64,000 nucleotides of DNA from Anastatus disparis (lineage: Eukaryota; Arthropoda; Insecta; Hymenoptera; Eupelmidae), in contig JAFFSR010000239.1 of assembly GCA_017163975.1 (NCBI GenBank), positions 7,068,001 to 7,132,000 on the forward strand. Reading direction: 5' to 3'. Made by a program: the position numbers and the translations under genes. Each line of letters starts with the position of its first letter. Position 1 is the stretch's first letter. Positions 10,481 through 21,500 of this stretch are shown in pieces. The notes beneath the pieces are model-generated. The model was not told where the DNA came from, made no database searches, and worked only from the letters and a program-made list of their open reading frames with translations.

Positions 10481-11447
10481 CATTAGCGTCTTTTGATTCG
10501 GGCCAGAGTCTCACGAAAGACTTTGCACTTACCTGACCCAGGAACATGATTTCGTTCCGCTTGGTCGACATTCTGCTCCGTGCATAAAATGCATTGAGTG
10601 TTTGTAGCCGTACAGGCTAATCGCTTGTGACCTTCTTTGCCACACTTGTAGCACATCTTGCTACGGTCAGACCCACAGCAGTCACATGCCTGATGACCAT
10701 AATTCAGACATTTGAAACAGCGCTGAACTCTTTGCCAACTTCTGATCCGGCAGTTGGTATAGCCGATCTTTATCTTTGTTTTTGAGAGCAGGAAAACTGC
10801 GTGGTCTTGTTCCATCTCTACGATGGCCAAGCGAAACTCTCTGCTATTGGGTTTCCTTAGCGAGACGCTAAACTCCCCTACTTCTTTCTCGGCTTGGGTA
10901 AAGACGGCTTCAACAGCTTTACTTCTTCTACTGTTGCAAGGCAGTCGATATCTCTGATTTCGACCGATTCCTTGGGACATAACTTCTTAATGTTGATCGT
11001 TTTACTGGCCGTTCTTTTCAAGAAGGCACTGGAAGTCTCTAATTTTTTAGTGGTGCTAAACTCGATCAGAACATCTCTGGTCCTGGTTTTTCTGATCCTT
11101 TTGATGTTGTTTGTCACTGGGACAAGGACGGCGGCCAATCTCCTCTTCATCTTCCTCCTCCTTTTCTTTTTCATTATTGGCAGCTGCTGTGCAGGCTGCT
11201 CAGTCGTATTGGCCACTGTTCTGGCAGCTGGTGGTCTCGAGTTAGGCTGCTGCGATTGCTGCAGTTGTTGCAATCGTTGCTGTTGCGTTTGTCGCTGCCT
11301 CTGCATTTTAGCAACCCTCTCATCCTTGTTTTGGACGATCTGGAATGAGTCGTCCTGATTCTCAGGTTCAGTCTTCTTTAAAGGACCAGGAGCTTCAGAA
11401 GTGTTTTCTGATTCTTATGAATCCTCATCCCGGGACCGTTTTGCCAT
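10480..11447 (-). pseudogene. LINE ORF1 (gag-like) with CCHC zinc knuckles
   Basis: It starts MAKRSRDEDS at 11447, followed at once by an in-frame TAA. Then come a Gln-rich stretch, a basic patch (KKKRRRKMKRRL), and an ESVEIRDIDCLATVEEV segment. A frameshift near 10900 leads to the knuckles CFKCLNYGHQACDC, CYKCGKEGHKRLAC and CILC...C. These motifs define the nucleic-acid-binding gag of R1/I/LOA-type LINEs. The frame ends at 10483. One stop and one frameshift make it a pseudogene. The antisense ORF across 10894-11358 is a shadow. Confidence 0.8.
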
Positions 11448-11450
11448 TTT

Positions 11451-11600
11451 ACTGGAATTTGGAATTTTCAATTTCTCAGTATTTTCTATAAAAAACACAT
11501 AATATGTGTCTCTAATATTGGAAATACTCATATGTAAAGTGTCTATCCATGGTCGAGCCACTATAGTTGCTTTCCCGTCTTCTAAAGGTCAAGAGCTGTA
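11451..11600. other. Short flank of the LINE, no gene seen
   Basis: It may be the LINE 5' UTR. I see nothing else. Confidence 0.3.
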
Positions 11601-11668
11601 CTAAGATAGTCCACATTCTAAGATAAACTACATTTTAGGATGGTCCACATTCTAAGATAGTCCACATA
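11601..11668. repeat. Four tandem copies of a 17-bp unit
   Basis: The units are variants of CTAAGATAGTCCACATT. The first and fourth are closest to consensus; the second and third are diverged. Confidence 0.8.
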
Positions 11669-11773
11669 AAATTTATGTATTAGAAAATTATATTATGTCA
11701 ATAAAAAAAATTATTTGATTTTTTATTTTAATATAAATAAACATAACAAAATCAAAAGTAAATAATGTAATGA

Positions 11774-12125
11774 GCGCGTTTTGCTGGATGCACGGTCACC
11801 AGGTAATTTTAATAATAAATTACCAAAATATAGATTAGAGTTACATTAACAAGTTCTTGACTTGCATTAGTCACATAATCCATACAGCAAGAAGGATTAA
11901 AACACCAGAGTCGACGATATCCTCTCGATGCTTTACTGTCAGGGATGCGATAATTAACATTTTAATAATTATGCAAGGATATGTAATCGATGACCTCCGC
12001 TGGATGCTTTACTATTGGAAGTGCGATATTATATCCTTGTCATAAATGCAACTTATGAAAGTACAACAATCGACGACGTTCGCTGGATTCTTTACCATTA
12101 AACGTGCGATAATGTGCACTTTAAA
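11774..12125. repeat. Degenerate tandem repeat of about 80 bp, three clear copies plus a weaker one
   Basis: The core CGCTGGATGCTTTACT, then about seven bases, then GTGCGATA occurs at about 11915, 11995 and 12075, each preceded by ATCGACGA or similar. A weaker copy (TTTGCTGGATGCACGG) lies at 11780. Spacing is about 77-85 bp. The conserved core is richer in GC than the spacer DNA between copies. I know no function for it. Confidence 0.7.
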
Positions 12126-12364
12126 GATAAGATGCATTATTACCTTTATTATCTGGAATTAGTGTAAAACAGATTTAATTTAATGAATTTAGATTCATTT
12201 TTATTAATTTTAAATTGATAAATTTATTTAATATAATCAATTCTTATTTAAATAAATTACAATTATATGTATTAATTTATTTACAAAAACAATTAAACGA
12301 AATGAGAATTTTATATTAAGCTTCTACATGTTACCGCGTAGAGAGTCAGATAAAAAATCCGATA

Positions 12365-12428
12365 GAATCCATCTTAGATGTTATATGATCGAACATCTAA
12401 GAGAGAATGAGAGAGCTGGGATGGATTC
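12365..12428. repeat. Nested inverted repeat (two stems)
   Basis: The outer stem GAATCCATC/GATGGATTC is perfect over 9 bp. The inner stem TCTTAGATGTT/AACATCTAAGA is perfect over 11 bp with a 9-base loop. A second pair, GGAAATAGAATG/CATTCTATTTCC, lies just downstream (about 12496-12590). A 96-codon ORF across the region has no recognisable product. Confidence 0.6.
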
Positions 12429-12599
12429 ACGCTCTTTTATATTATTTCATAAACCTTCTATAAAGTTCTATTTCTTACTAAGGAATCATACATTAGGAAA
12501 TAGAATGTTCGATAAAATTCGTTTTATATATTTGCCAAAACAACATTTAATTAAGATAAATATATTTGTAAAAGAAGCATTCTATTTCCTTTACATTCC

Positions 12600-13261
12600 A
12601 AAAAACTATTTTTATTAATTTATTTTATTACTTATTTACTGAAAAAGCTTATCTTTTATTATATTTTAATTTCTATCTTCAAACTTTAAGTAGAATAATC
12701 ATTTTTATACATATTATAGGAATTAAATGTTCTATTTATGTAAACAATCATATTAATAAGTTACATCTTATATATTTTATTATTAACAATCAAATATTAA
12801 TAATACTTTTTCATTAAAAGAAATAGATCATACCATTTCTATATTCATTTTACTATATCTATTATATATATACATTTTGAGTTATCTTCATTATCGGCCT
12901 TAGTAGGTAACTATAAAACCGTACTTATACTTTTAACATAATTAAAATTTATTATTACAGAAAATTATTCTGTCTTAAATAATGTCCATAAAATAATTAT
13001 TTATAAAATATTCATATTCAATTTAATAATTCTATTCAAAATTGATATGAGCCGTTGTAATTTGTTATACTTTCATCTTTTTTGTCAATTTTGTTATTAA
13101 TTCCAACCATTGTTAATATAAAGGTTATTATTATTAACTATGAATGTAAAAAAAAATATTAAAATTTATTTAGTTAAAACCAAGTTAATTTTACGTAATT
13201 CGTTTAAAACAATTTGATAAACTTGTTAATGTAAATAATTACAATTAATACGGTTAACTGG
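12600..13261. other. AT-rich stretch, no gene seen
   Basis: All frames are closed by frequent stops, and no RNA-like or repeat structure stands out. Confidence 0.5.
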
Positions 13262-14432
13262 TTTTATTGTAACCCAAAAACAACATATACTTACCTAGCG
13301 CCTGGTCGTCGCTCGTCGTCGCCAGACTGTTGCCCGCCCTCCACTCCACTCATCATTCGTTTCTATTTTTATTTGATATTAAATATACTATAATACGACC
13401 CTTTTACTTTTTTTTTTTTTTTTTTTCTTTTTTCTTTTTATTTTTTCTTATCACTTTTACTCTCCTCTTATCTAAAAGTTCTAAAATTACACATCCCTCC
13501 TTTTCTCCCCAACCTTTTCCCAAAATCTCTCTCCACTCCATTAGCCTCATCTCCCTTTTATCTGCATCGAGTTTCTTTTCCCCCCGCCTCCAGACCGTTC
13601 CCACCCCCCTCACCTCCCTCTCTCCTTCGACTCTTCCCCTTTCCATCCTCTCTCTTCCCCGCCTCTCCCTTTTCCTCCCCATATTTTCCCACTCTCCCAA
13701 CCAAGCAATTTCCCTGTCTCCTGTTTTCATGTCCACTCCCCATACCCTAACACTCTGCCGCCATTTCTGTCTTCTTCCTTGTTCTTTTCCGGCGCCTAGT
13801 CCACCTGGGCATCCCTCCCCGTTTGCCACCCCGCTCGTTGCCGGGGCCTGCCCCCTCTTTACTTCTCCCCTTTTCCGTCCCCCAGTCCCTCCGTCCTGCC
13901 GCCTCACCCTCGACCCCTTATCTTTTTCTACTGTTTTCCCTTCCCTATCTCACCCTGCTAACCTTCTCAGCTGCTCCTTATCTACCTCGTTATTCTTCCT
14001 CTTTCGGCATCTCACGCTCTTTACCTCTCTCCTTACCTCTCGTCCGCCCCCCCACCTTTCCTTTCCTACTCTTTCTCCCATCCAAACCCGCCTTGCGTTC
14101 GCTTTCGTCTTTTCGTTCGTTCTAAACGTCACAACGGCTCTTCCCTTTCCTCTCCCTCCCACTTCCCGCCCCACTGCCCCGCCCTTCTCTACTGTTCTCC
14201 CTTTCTCCTTCCCTCTCTTAAATCTCCAATCCCTCTCTCCTTTTTCTAAAAACCCGTTTTTTTTTTCAACTTCCCCACCGCCACCTCTTACCTTAGTCCA
14301 CTTTATTGTAACCCAAAATACTACCTACCGCCCGGCTGGCCGCCGTCGTCGTCAACGACGATGGTTGCCCCGCGAGTCCGACCTCGCGCTCGCTGTCGGA
14401 CCGTCTTCTGGTTTCTATTTTTTGTTTTTTTA
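13262..14432. mobile_element. Pyrimidine-rich unit flanked by direct repeats of about 80-120 bp (possible small retroelement)
   Basis: TTTATTGTAACCCAAAA occurs at 13263 and again at 14302. Each copy is followed by a CCTA(G/C)CGCC..GG, GTCGTCGTC and GTTGCCC(C)GC segment and ends near GTTTCTATTTTT. Between the copies, about 900 bp of plus strand is overwhelmingly C and T. The plus-strand 367-codon ORF is Ser/Pro/Leu/Phe low complexity and unlikely to be a protein. The minus strand reads Arg/Lys/Glu/Gly-rich, which recalls the ORF1 of some insect LINEs but shows no motif. Terminal direct repeats with a short non-coding body fit a TRIM-like element or a tandem duplication. Confidence 0.45.
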
Positions 14433-14849
14433 ATTACGTACAATATAATTACTGCACAATTAAAAAAATCGATTACGCTATAGAACAAAAATTCAGATGT
14501 AATTTAAATAAACAGTAACTGATGTAAACGAACTGTATAAAACAATTCATATAGTTAAAAACTATCTCAAATTAATAAAAATATTACATAAATTATTAAA
14601 CAACAGTTTAATAATGAATATAAATGACTTTTAAATATCTTTAAAAATAATAATGATAGTTATTCAAAATTATAAATAATTCTCATTTATTTGTTTCCAA
14701 CAAGGAGAATGCATTGCATTTAGGTATGGGATTTTCTTATAATTTTATCATATTTTTTTTTAATAATTAAAAAATGAAATTTTTTAAAAATTTGCATCTG
14801 CTTTATAACGCATGAACGCTTTCTAACTCATCTTAAACATTTCTAATCC
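14433..14849. other. AT-rich spacer, no gene seen
   Basis: I see no ORF, RNA or repeat of note between the pyrimidine-rich unit and the SINE. Confidence 0.5.
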
Positions 14850-14863
14850 ATACCAACAATAAT

Positions 14864-15177
14864 GAGAGCGTGGTAGCGTAACGGATAGAGCTCTTGCCTT
14901 CAACGCGGTGGGCATGAGTTGGAAACCTGGCCAGGTACCTCTGACTTTTTTTTCTAAAGAAAAATTAGTGTATGTGCTAATAATATCGCGCGGCTCTTAC
15001 AAATCCGATCTCATTGGGTATCGATTGATTGTTGGTCACAAAAAATGTGACTAACCATCGATCGGCAGTCAAAGATTTCGGTATGGTGTATCAGATGGGC
15101 TAGCCTGATGTAATGTGTTAAACGGTTCCGGGCTAGAATCTATCTGATATTATCATATAAAAAAAAAAAAAAAAATA
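14864..15177 (+). mobile_element. tRNA-derived SINE with poly(A) tail and 14-bp target-site duplication
   Basis: The head GAGAGCGTGGTAGCGTAACG carries a good pol III A box (TAGCGTAACGG). GAGTTGGAAACC about 45 bases on is a B box with one mismatch. The head resembles a tRNA-Arg-type 5' half but does not fold into an intact tRNA. A body of about 200 bp with an internal hairpin (GGTCACA...TGTGACTAACC) follows, then a run of about 17 A. ATACCAACAATAAT flanks the element exactly on both sides (14850-14863 and 15178-15191), which is a clean duplication from LINE-driven insertion. The near-perfect duplication suggests a recent insertion. Confidence 0.88.
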
Positions 15178-15191
15178 ATACCAACAATAAT

Positions 15192-15505
15192 AGACTTCTT
15201 AGGTTAAGTAAAAAAAGGAAGGTTAGCGAGCAGGAGGAACTCCCCCCCCCCTCCTAGTACATATAATTTTAATTTTATTAAAATATTTTTCTTATTATTT
15301 GCAGTGAATGATTAATTTTATTCAGTTAAAAAGACTAAAATAATGAATCATTTAGTTTTTCGCACATTAATAAACGAAAATTATCGAATAATATAATATG
15401 AATTAAAAATAAATTTTATGCACTTTTCCAATGTGTTTTAACATATTATGAAAATCAACATTTTGTAACGTTTATATTGTTACTCCGGCCATTTGTTTAT
15501 ATTAG
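15192..15505. other. Non-coding stretch before the first visible dynein exon
   Basis: It contains a C-run (about 15241-15253) and AT-rich sequence. No exon was recognised, and it is probably intron of the dynein gene. Confidence 0.4.
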
Positions 15506-18500
15506 GTAGTATTAACTGTATCTCAAATATTTTGGGCCAAAGATGTCCATAAAGCGTTAGAATCAAAGAATCCTGAAATAAATATGCAAGCTTTCGAACA
15601 GAAATGCTATAAGGTAAATTGTATTTCGGCATATTATTTGTAAAATATTGTAACCTTAATGTAAAGAGAAAAATGTACAATACTGAACAAAATTTTGCAA
15701 AATTTAGAAACACATTTTTATACATTTCTATACATTGTTTAGTCTTATATGATTATTGTGTTCAATCAAAATTATTTTAAATTGTAACAACACTCACACA
15801 AAAACAAATATATTTATATGAAAAATACAATTTTAAAATTCATTTCGATTATAAAGAATTCATTTTCTTATAAATCGTTGAGGTATTTTTTTTTAAATCT
15901 GTAATAATTTACGTATAGAAATGTATAAAATGTACAAATAATATAACAAAGAGGATTTTGTACTCAATTGTAAACACATTTGTAAAAATATTCATAGATT
16001 TATATTCAAATGATTAAAAAAAAATACATTAGGATTCGTGCTTTTGTACATTTTTTCATTTCCATTAGGGAAAATAACCCAATGAATTGTAATAATAATA
16101 ATTTTATTTTTAAATATAAGCCTAATGTATAAAATGTATAAAAATGTACGAAAAATTTGGAATAAAAAATTTTAAGTCCAAAATTAAACTATTATTATGT
16201 TGTTTATTTCTTATTATATTTCATTGTTAAAAAGGATCTGAATGAGCTAGCAGGATTTGTGCGAGGCGAATTGCCAAAATTAGTACGTGACGTTATTACT
16301 AATTTGGTTACTGTAGACGTCCATGCAAGAGATACTATATCAATTCTGGTGCAAAATAAAGTATCATCAAGGTAAAGTATATAAGCATAAATTGGATTTT
16401 TACTTAACCAAAAACTATTCTACTACTTTTGAATTGTATTAAATTCAAGTTCTTAAAATGTTTAAAAGAAAAAAATAACAGAAAATTTTAATTATTATAT
16501 GATTAATTTAGATAAAAGCAAAAGTATCAACTGTGAAACAGATTTAATTATAAATTAATTAGACAAATAGATAACTTGAAACAAAAAAATAATATATTTA
16601 CAAATATTCAATACTATAACTTTCACAAGAAAAAAATATTCATTCTCGTATCTTTCAAACTTAGTATGTCAATTAGCTAAAAATCGATTTCTTTGATTAT
16701 ATTATTAATTTGAAATGGTTTCTTTTGTGAAAAACAACTACATATAACAATCTGCCGAACACTTGCTAATCAAGATACATGATGCACAGAATTTTGTTCC
16801 ATGATTACTATATTTACTTTAAAGATAAAGAAAATTTCTTATTAAAAAATATTTATTATTTAATTACTGTTTTCTTTATTATTATTATTATCATCATTAA
16901 AAATTTAGCGCAAGTTTCGAATGGATGAAAGCATTGAGATATTATTGGGACGACGTATTTGACAATTGCTTTGCAAGAATGAGTAATGCTGAATATACTT
17001 ATGGTTACGAATATTTAGGAGCTCAAAGAAGACTCGTTATTACACCTCTTACCGACAAGTGCTACCTTACTCTTATGGGAGCTTTGCAATTAGATTTAGG
17101 TGTTTATTTTAAGCTTTGTTTTGTTACTATAAATTAATTATTTTTTTTTTGTGAACAAAAAAAATTAATTTACGTTCTTAATTATTTTCTTAACTTTTCG
17201 ATAAAATAGTATAATAATTGTTTGCTAATTCATTTTATATTTTTAAACTTGTGGACGCACTCTTATATCTAATTGATAACATAACATACATTCACACAAA
17301 ATATTAGGAGAAATGATTCAGTAGTTCGCGTTAATGCAAATTTATTAATATCACTTACTTAATTTTTTTATCAAAATATTCATTTATAGTATTTATAAAT
17401 TTTGAAATATTAGAAAAAATTAACAAACATATTTAGGCGGAGCACCTGCTGGCCCAGCTGGTACTGGGAAAACGGAAACAACCAAAGATTTAGCTAAAGC
17501 TTTAGCTATACAATGCGTAGTGTTCAACTGTTCCGAAGAACTTGATTATAAAGTAAGTTTATGATTAGAAGAAACAAATTTATTTAATTAATTTCTAAAT
17601 AGAAGTGAAAAGAAAAACAGTAAAATAAATAAATTTTAAAAAATAATTGTAATTAAGTTGAAAAAAGCATAAAAGCTCGTGAGTAAAATCAAATAAAAAA
17701 AAAAGGAATAAAAAATTAAAGAGAATAAAATTGAATAATTTAGATGATGGGTCGATTTTTCTCTGGTCTTGCGACATCTGGTGCTTGGTGTTGTTTTGAT
17801 GAATTCAATCGGATAGGTATTGAAGTACTTTCTGTCATAGCTCAGCAATTGATCACCATAAGAAATGCAAAAGTCGCTCGTGCTAAAGAGTATGATTAAT
17901 TCTTTTTTATTATTCATTAACAAAATTATAAAAATTTTTAGATTTTTATAGAAATTTTATTTAAAAACAGATTTATGTTTGAGGGCCGAAAAATCAAATT
18001 GGTCATGACTTGTGCGGCATTTATTACGATGAATCCAGGTTACGCTGGTCGTACCGAATTGCCCGATAATTTAAAATCATTATTCCGTCCGATTTCTATG
18101 ATGGTGCCAGATTACAGTGAGCTTCTAAACATTAAAATAAAAAATTAATAACTATTTAAAAATAAACAAAATTTTATTGTTCATAAAGAATTAATTGAAT
18201 TAAAATTTGATAATTTTTAAAAAATGATCGAAATTTCAGAACTTATTGCTGAAGTTACACTTTATTCAGAAGGATTTGAATCCTCGAAACCTTTATCTAA
18301 GAAAATGACTTTGTTATATACACTTTGCAGTGAACAATTATCTCAACAAGATCACTACGATTTTGGTATGAGGTGAGAAAGTTTTAATTAAAATAACGAA
18401 AATATTTTCATTGAAGATTATTGCTTTGACGTAAACATAAATTCATTGCTGATAAAATAAGATTTTCTAAAAATAGTGTATTAAAAATATTAAAAATATT

Positions 18501-21500
18501 TATTGAGGATAATAATTAATGAAAAAATAAATATGGGATAAAATTAAACGATAATATATTTAGAGCTGTAAAAAGTGTACTAGTAATGGCTGGAAGTTTG
18601 AAACGCGACAATCCTGACATAAAAGAAGACATTGTTCTTATAAGAGCCTTAAGAGACAGCAACTTGCCAAAATTTTTAGCTGACGATGCAGAACTCTTTC
18701 AAGGCATACTTGGCGATCTCTTTCCTGGTGTTGTCATTCCTGAGGAGGATTATGGTGTTCTAATGAAAACCGCTATCAAAGTAGGTAAACCTTTAAGAAA
18801 GATACAAGATAATGTTATTTTTTAATTGTTCATTTAAGATGTATCATACATACTTTTTAATAAATTTATGTGACTATATGAAATATTTTAATGCAATTAT
18901 AAAACTATTATTGTACTAATTTAGAGATATTATTCAACTATTGTTTTACATTTTTGAAAATTAAAAATTAGTTATTTTAAAATATTGTTAAATTATTTGA
19001 ATATATCTCATCGATATAATTAATATTTATTTTAAATTATTAAAAAAAAATTAATTAGAATAGTACAAAATTTTGTTCTCAATAGATAATGAAAGAAGCA
19101 AATTTGCAACCAGAAGAATGTTCATTAAAAAAAGTCATTCAATTGCACGAAACTATGCGAGTAAGGCATGGTGTTATGACAGTAGGACCAACAGGATCTG
19201 GCAAAACTACTGTACTTAATGTAAATCATGCATTTTTTATTTATTTAAGATAATTTGTTACTCATTAATTTCAATGAATTAAATGATTAATTTTAATTTT
19301 TAATTAATATTTCTAAAAAATTTGAACAAATAAGCGCCATTTCGATTCTTTTCAATTAAAGCGTCTAATATCAAATTTAATTTAATTAATTAGCTCTTTA
19401 TTCTATAAGTCAATTATTTTGCTTTTCAAAGTTAAAGAAATAATGATTAAAAAAATATTTATAGACATTAAAAGATACTTACACAAGACTGGCCGAAATG
19501 GAAATTCCTAGCCCATATTATAAGCCTGTTCGCATGTATGTCTTGAATCCAAAAGCTATAACAATCGGTGAGCTTTATGGTGATTTTAATTTAGCGACGA
19601 ACGAATGGCATGATGGATTACTTGGTGTCATTATACGACATGCTTGTGCTGTAATAAATTTTACTCAGACTATGTTTTTATTTTCCAAGCCAGTGGATTT
19701 TATTTAGATTCATGAATAGTTGTTATTTCAATTAAAATTTAGGCCATGAATGATGATCATCAATGGGTTGTTTGCGATGGTCCAGTCGATGCGGTATGGA
19801 TTGAAAACATGAATACTGTCTTGGATGACAATAAAATGTTATGTCTTGCGAATTCCGAAAGAATAAAATTTACTCCCCATGTTCACATGGTATTCGAAGT
19901 AGCTGATCTATCCCAAGCTTCACCAGCTACTGTTAGCCGTTGTGGTAAAATCTCAATGTTCATTTGTTTTTTAATACAATTTTGAAAGTACTTAACATTT
20001 GAAGGATGATAAGAAATATCTAATATCTCTTTTTCTTTAATTTATTGATTTACTCTTTTCATAGAATAATAAATTAAAATAATATAAATAAATAATCATG
20101 GATATATACATTGTTTCTTAATTTTAGGTATGGTTTATCTTGATCCAACAGAACTTAGATGGTTACCGCATGTAAAGTCGTGGATTACAAGCATCGCTAA
20201 GCAGTTGGTACGATCTGAATTGAAGGCTTTTTTGTTAGATTTATTTGAAAAATATGTAGACAAAGGATTCCACTTTTTTAGAAAACATTGCGAACACGCT
20301 ATAGCACAAGTAAGTATAATTTTAGCAAATATGAAAATTAAGCTCTTAATTACTGCATAAAATCTTAAAGATTAATTTCATTAGGTCGACATCAGTAAAG
20401 CTGACATGTTATGCAAACTTTTAGAAAGTATAATATTGAGACCAGGTGCAATTGAGAAAACTGGAGACATAGCCAAAGTAAAAACTTTTGTTACTCAAGC
20501 TTTTGTATTCTCATACCTTTGGGCGGTTGGTGGAAATGTCATTGATAGCTATCGCGAATCATTTGAATATTTCGTTAGAGAACAATTTGACGAAAATCAA
20601 GACGCTCGGTAAATACTCAGATGTTAGGATAACCACTTTTTATTGATTTTAAAATTAAATATTATTTTATTTGTATTTAGATTGCCAGTATCAGGTGATT
20701 TATGGGGCTTATTTATAGATATCGAAGATCATCGTATGGATGTATGGACAAAGCTAATGCCACCATTTGCTTATGATCCTAAAATACCATTTTTTGAAAT
20801 TTTGGTACCTACAGTCGATACAGTACGCTTTGGGTGGGTTATGCAAAAATTAGTCGAAGTCAACAAGCCAGTTCTTTTCACTGGTGGCACTGGTACGTAA
20901 ATAAAACTTCGTTTTTTTCTAAATTTATTGTGCAAAACTTAACTTTTTATTTCTATTTAATGTACTCAACGAGTTCAATTCTCTTATTTCAAATTAATGA
21001 AAATCAAAGTAGTGAGTTTACGTATTTTAGTCATTATATAAACGCCAAACAAGAGTACAAGTCATAAAGGCGTAAAAAAATTAATTAACTATTACACAAA
21101 GTTAAATAAATAGCCTAAGCATAGATACTTCTCACATCCATCTTTTTCCTTGCACTTTTAATTCTTGACTGGAATAAAATGTCATTTCACATCAAACAAT
21201 ATTATTCTATTCATAAATATAAAACCTTCTTAAAATTTAATTGTAGGTGTTGGAAAATCAGTGATAGCTAAAGTTGTATTAAATTCATTGGAAGAAACTG
21301 GAGATTGGGTACCAGTAGTATTGAATTTTTCAGCTCAAACCAGTAGTGGACGTGTTCAAGAAATTTTTGAATTGAAGCTTGAAAAAAAGAAGAAAACGGT
21401 TCTAGGTGCACCGATAGGCAAAAGAATTTGTGTTTTTGTTGACGACGTTAACATGCCAAAGTTGGAAACTTATGGGGCTCAACCCCCAATTGAACTACTT

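Larger units (their letters stand above)
9640..11450 (-). mobile_element. R1/I-like non-LTR retrotransposon (LINE), internally deleted
   Basis: The minus strand holds a gag-type ORF1 with CCHC knuckles, the beginning of an ORF2 with an apurinic-type endonuclease, and then a 3'-end-like segment. The segment between about 9900 and 9790, where most of ORF2 (reverse transcriptase, several kb) should be, is missing. GC content is clearly higher than in the flanks, which is consistent with a recent foreign insertion. Frameshifts and stops make it inactive. Confidence 0.75.

Noticed and set aside
10894..11358. 154-codon plus-strand ORF rich in Leu and Cys
   Set aside because: It is the antisense shadow of the Gln-rich, basic LINE ORF1.
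12328..12618. 96-codon ORF as an upstream dynein exon or a gene
   Set aside because: The translation shows no dynein linker motif and overlaps inverted repeats.
13330..14433. Longest ORF in the window (367 codons, plus strand)
   Set aside because: It follows from a C/T-only tract that rarely forms stop codons. The product is Ser/Pro/Leu/Phe low complexity with no domain.
14866..14940. Possible functional tRNA gene
   Set aside because: The A box is good but the B box is mutated, the acceptor stem does not pair, and the sequence continues into a SINE body with poly(A) and target-site duplications.
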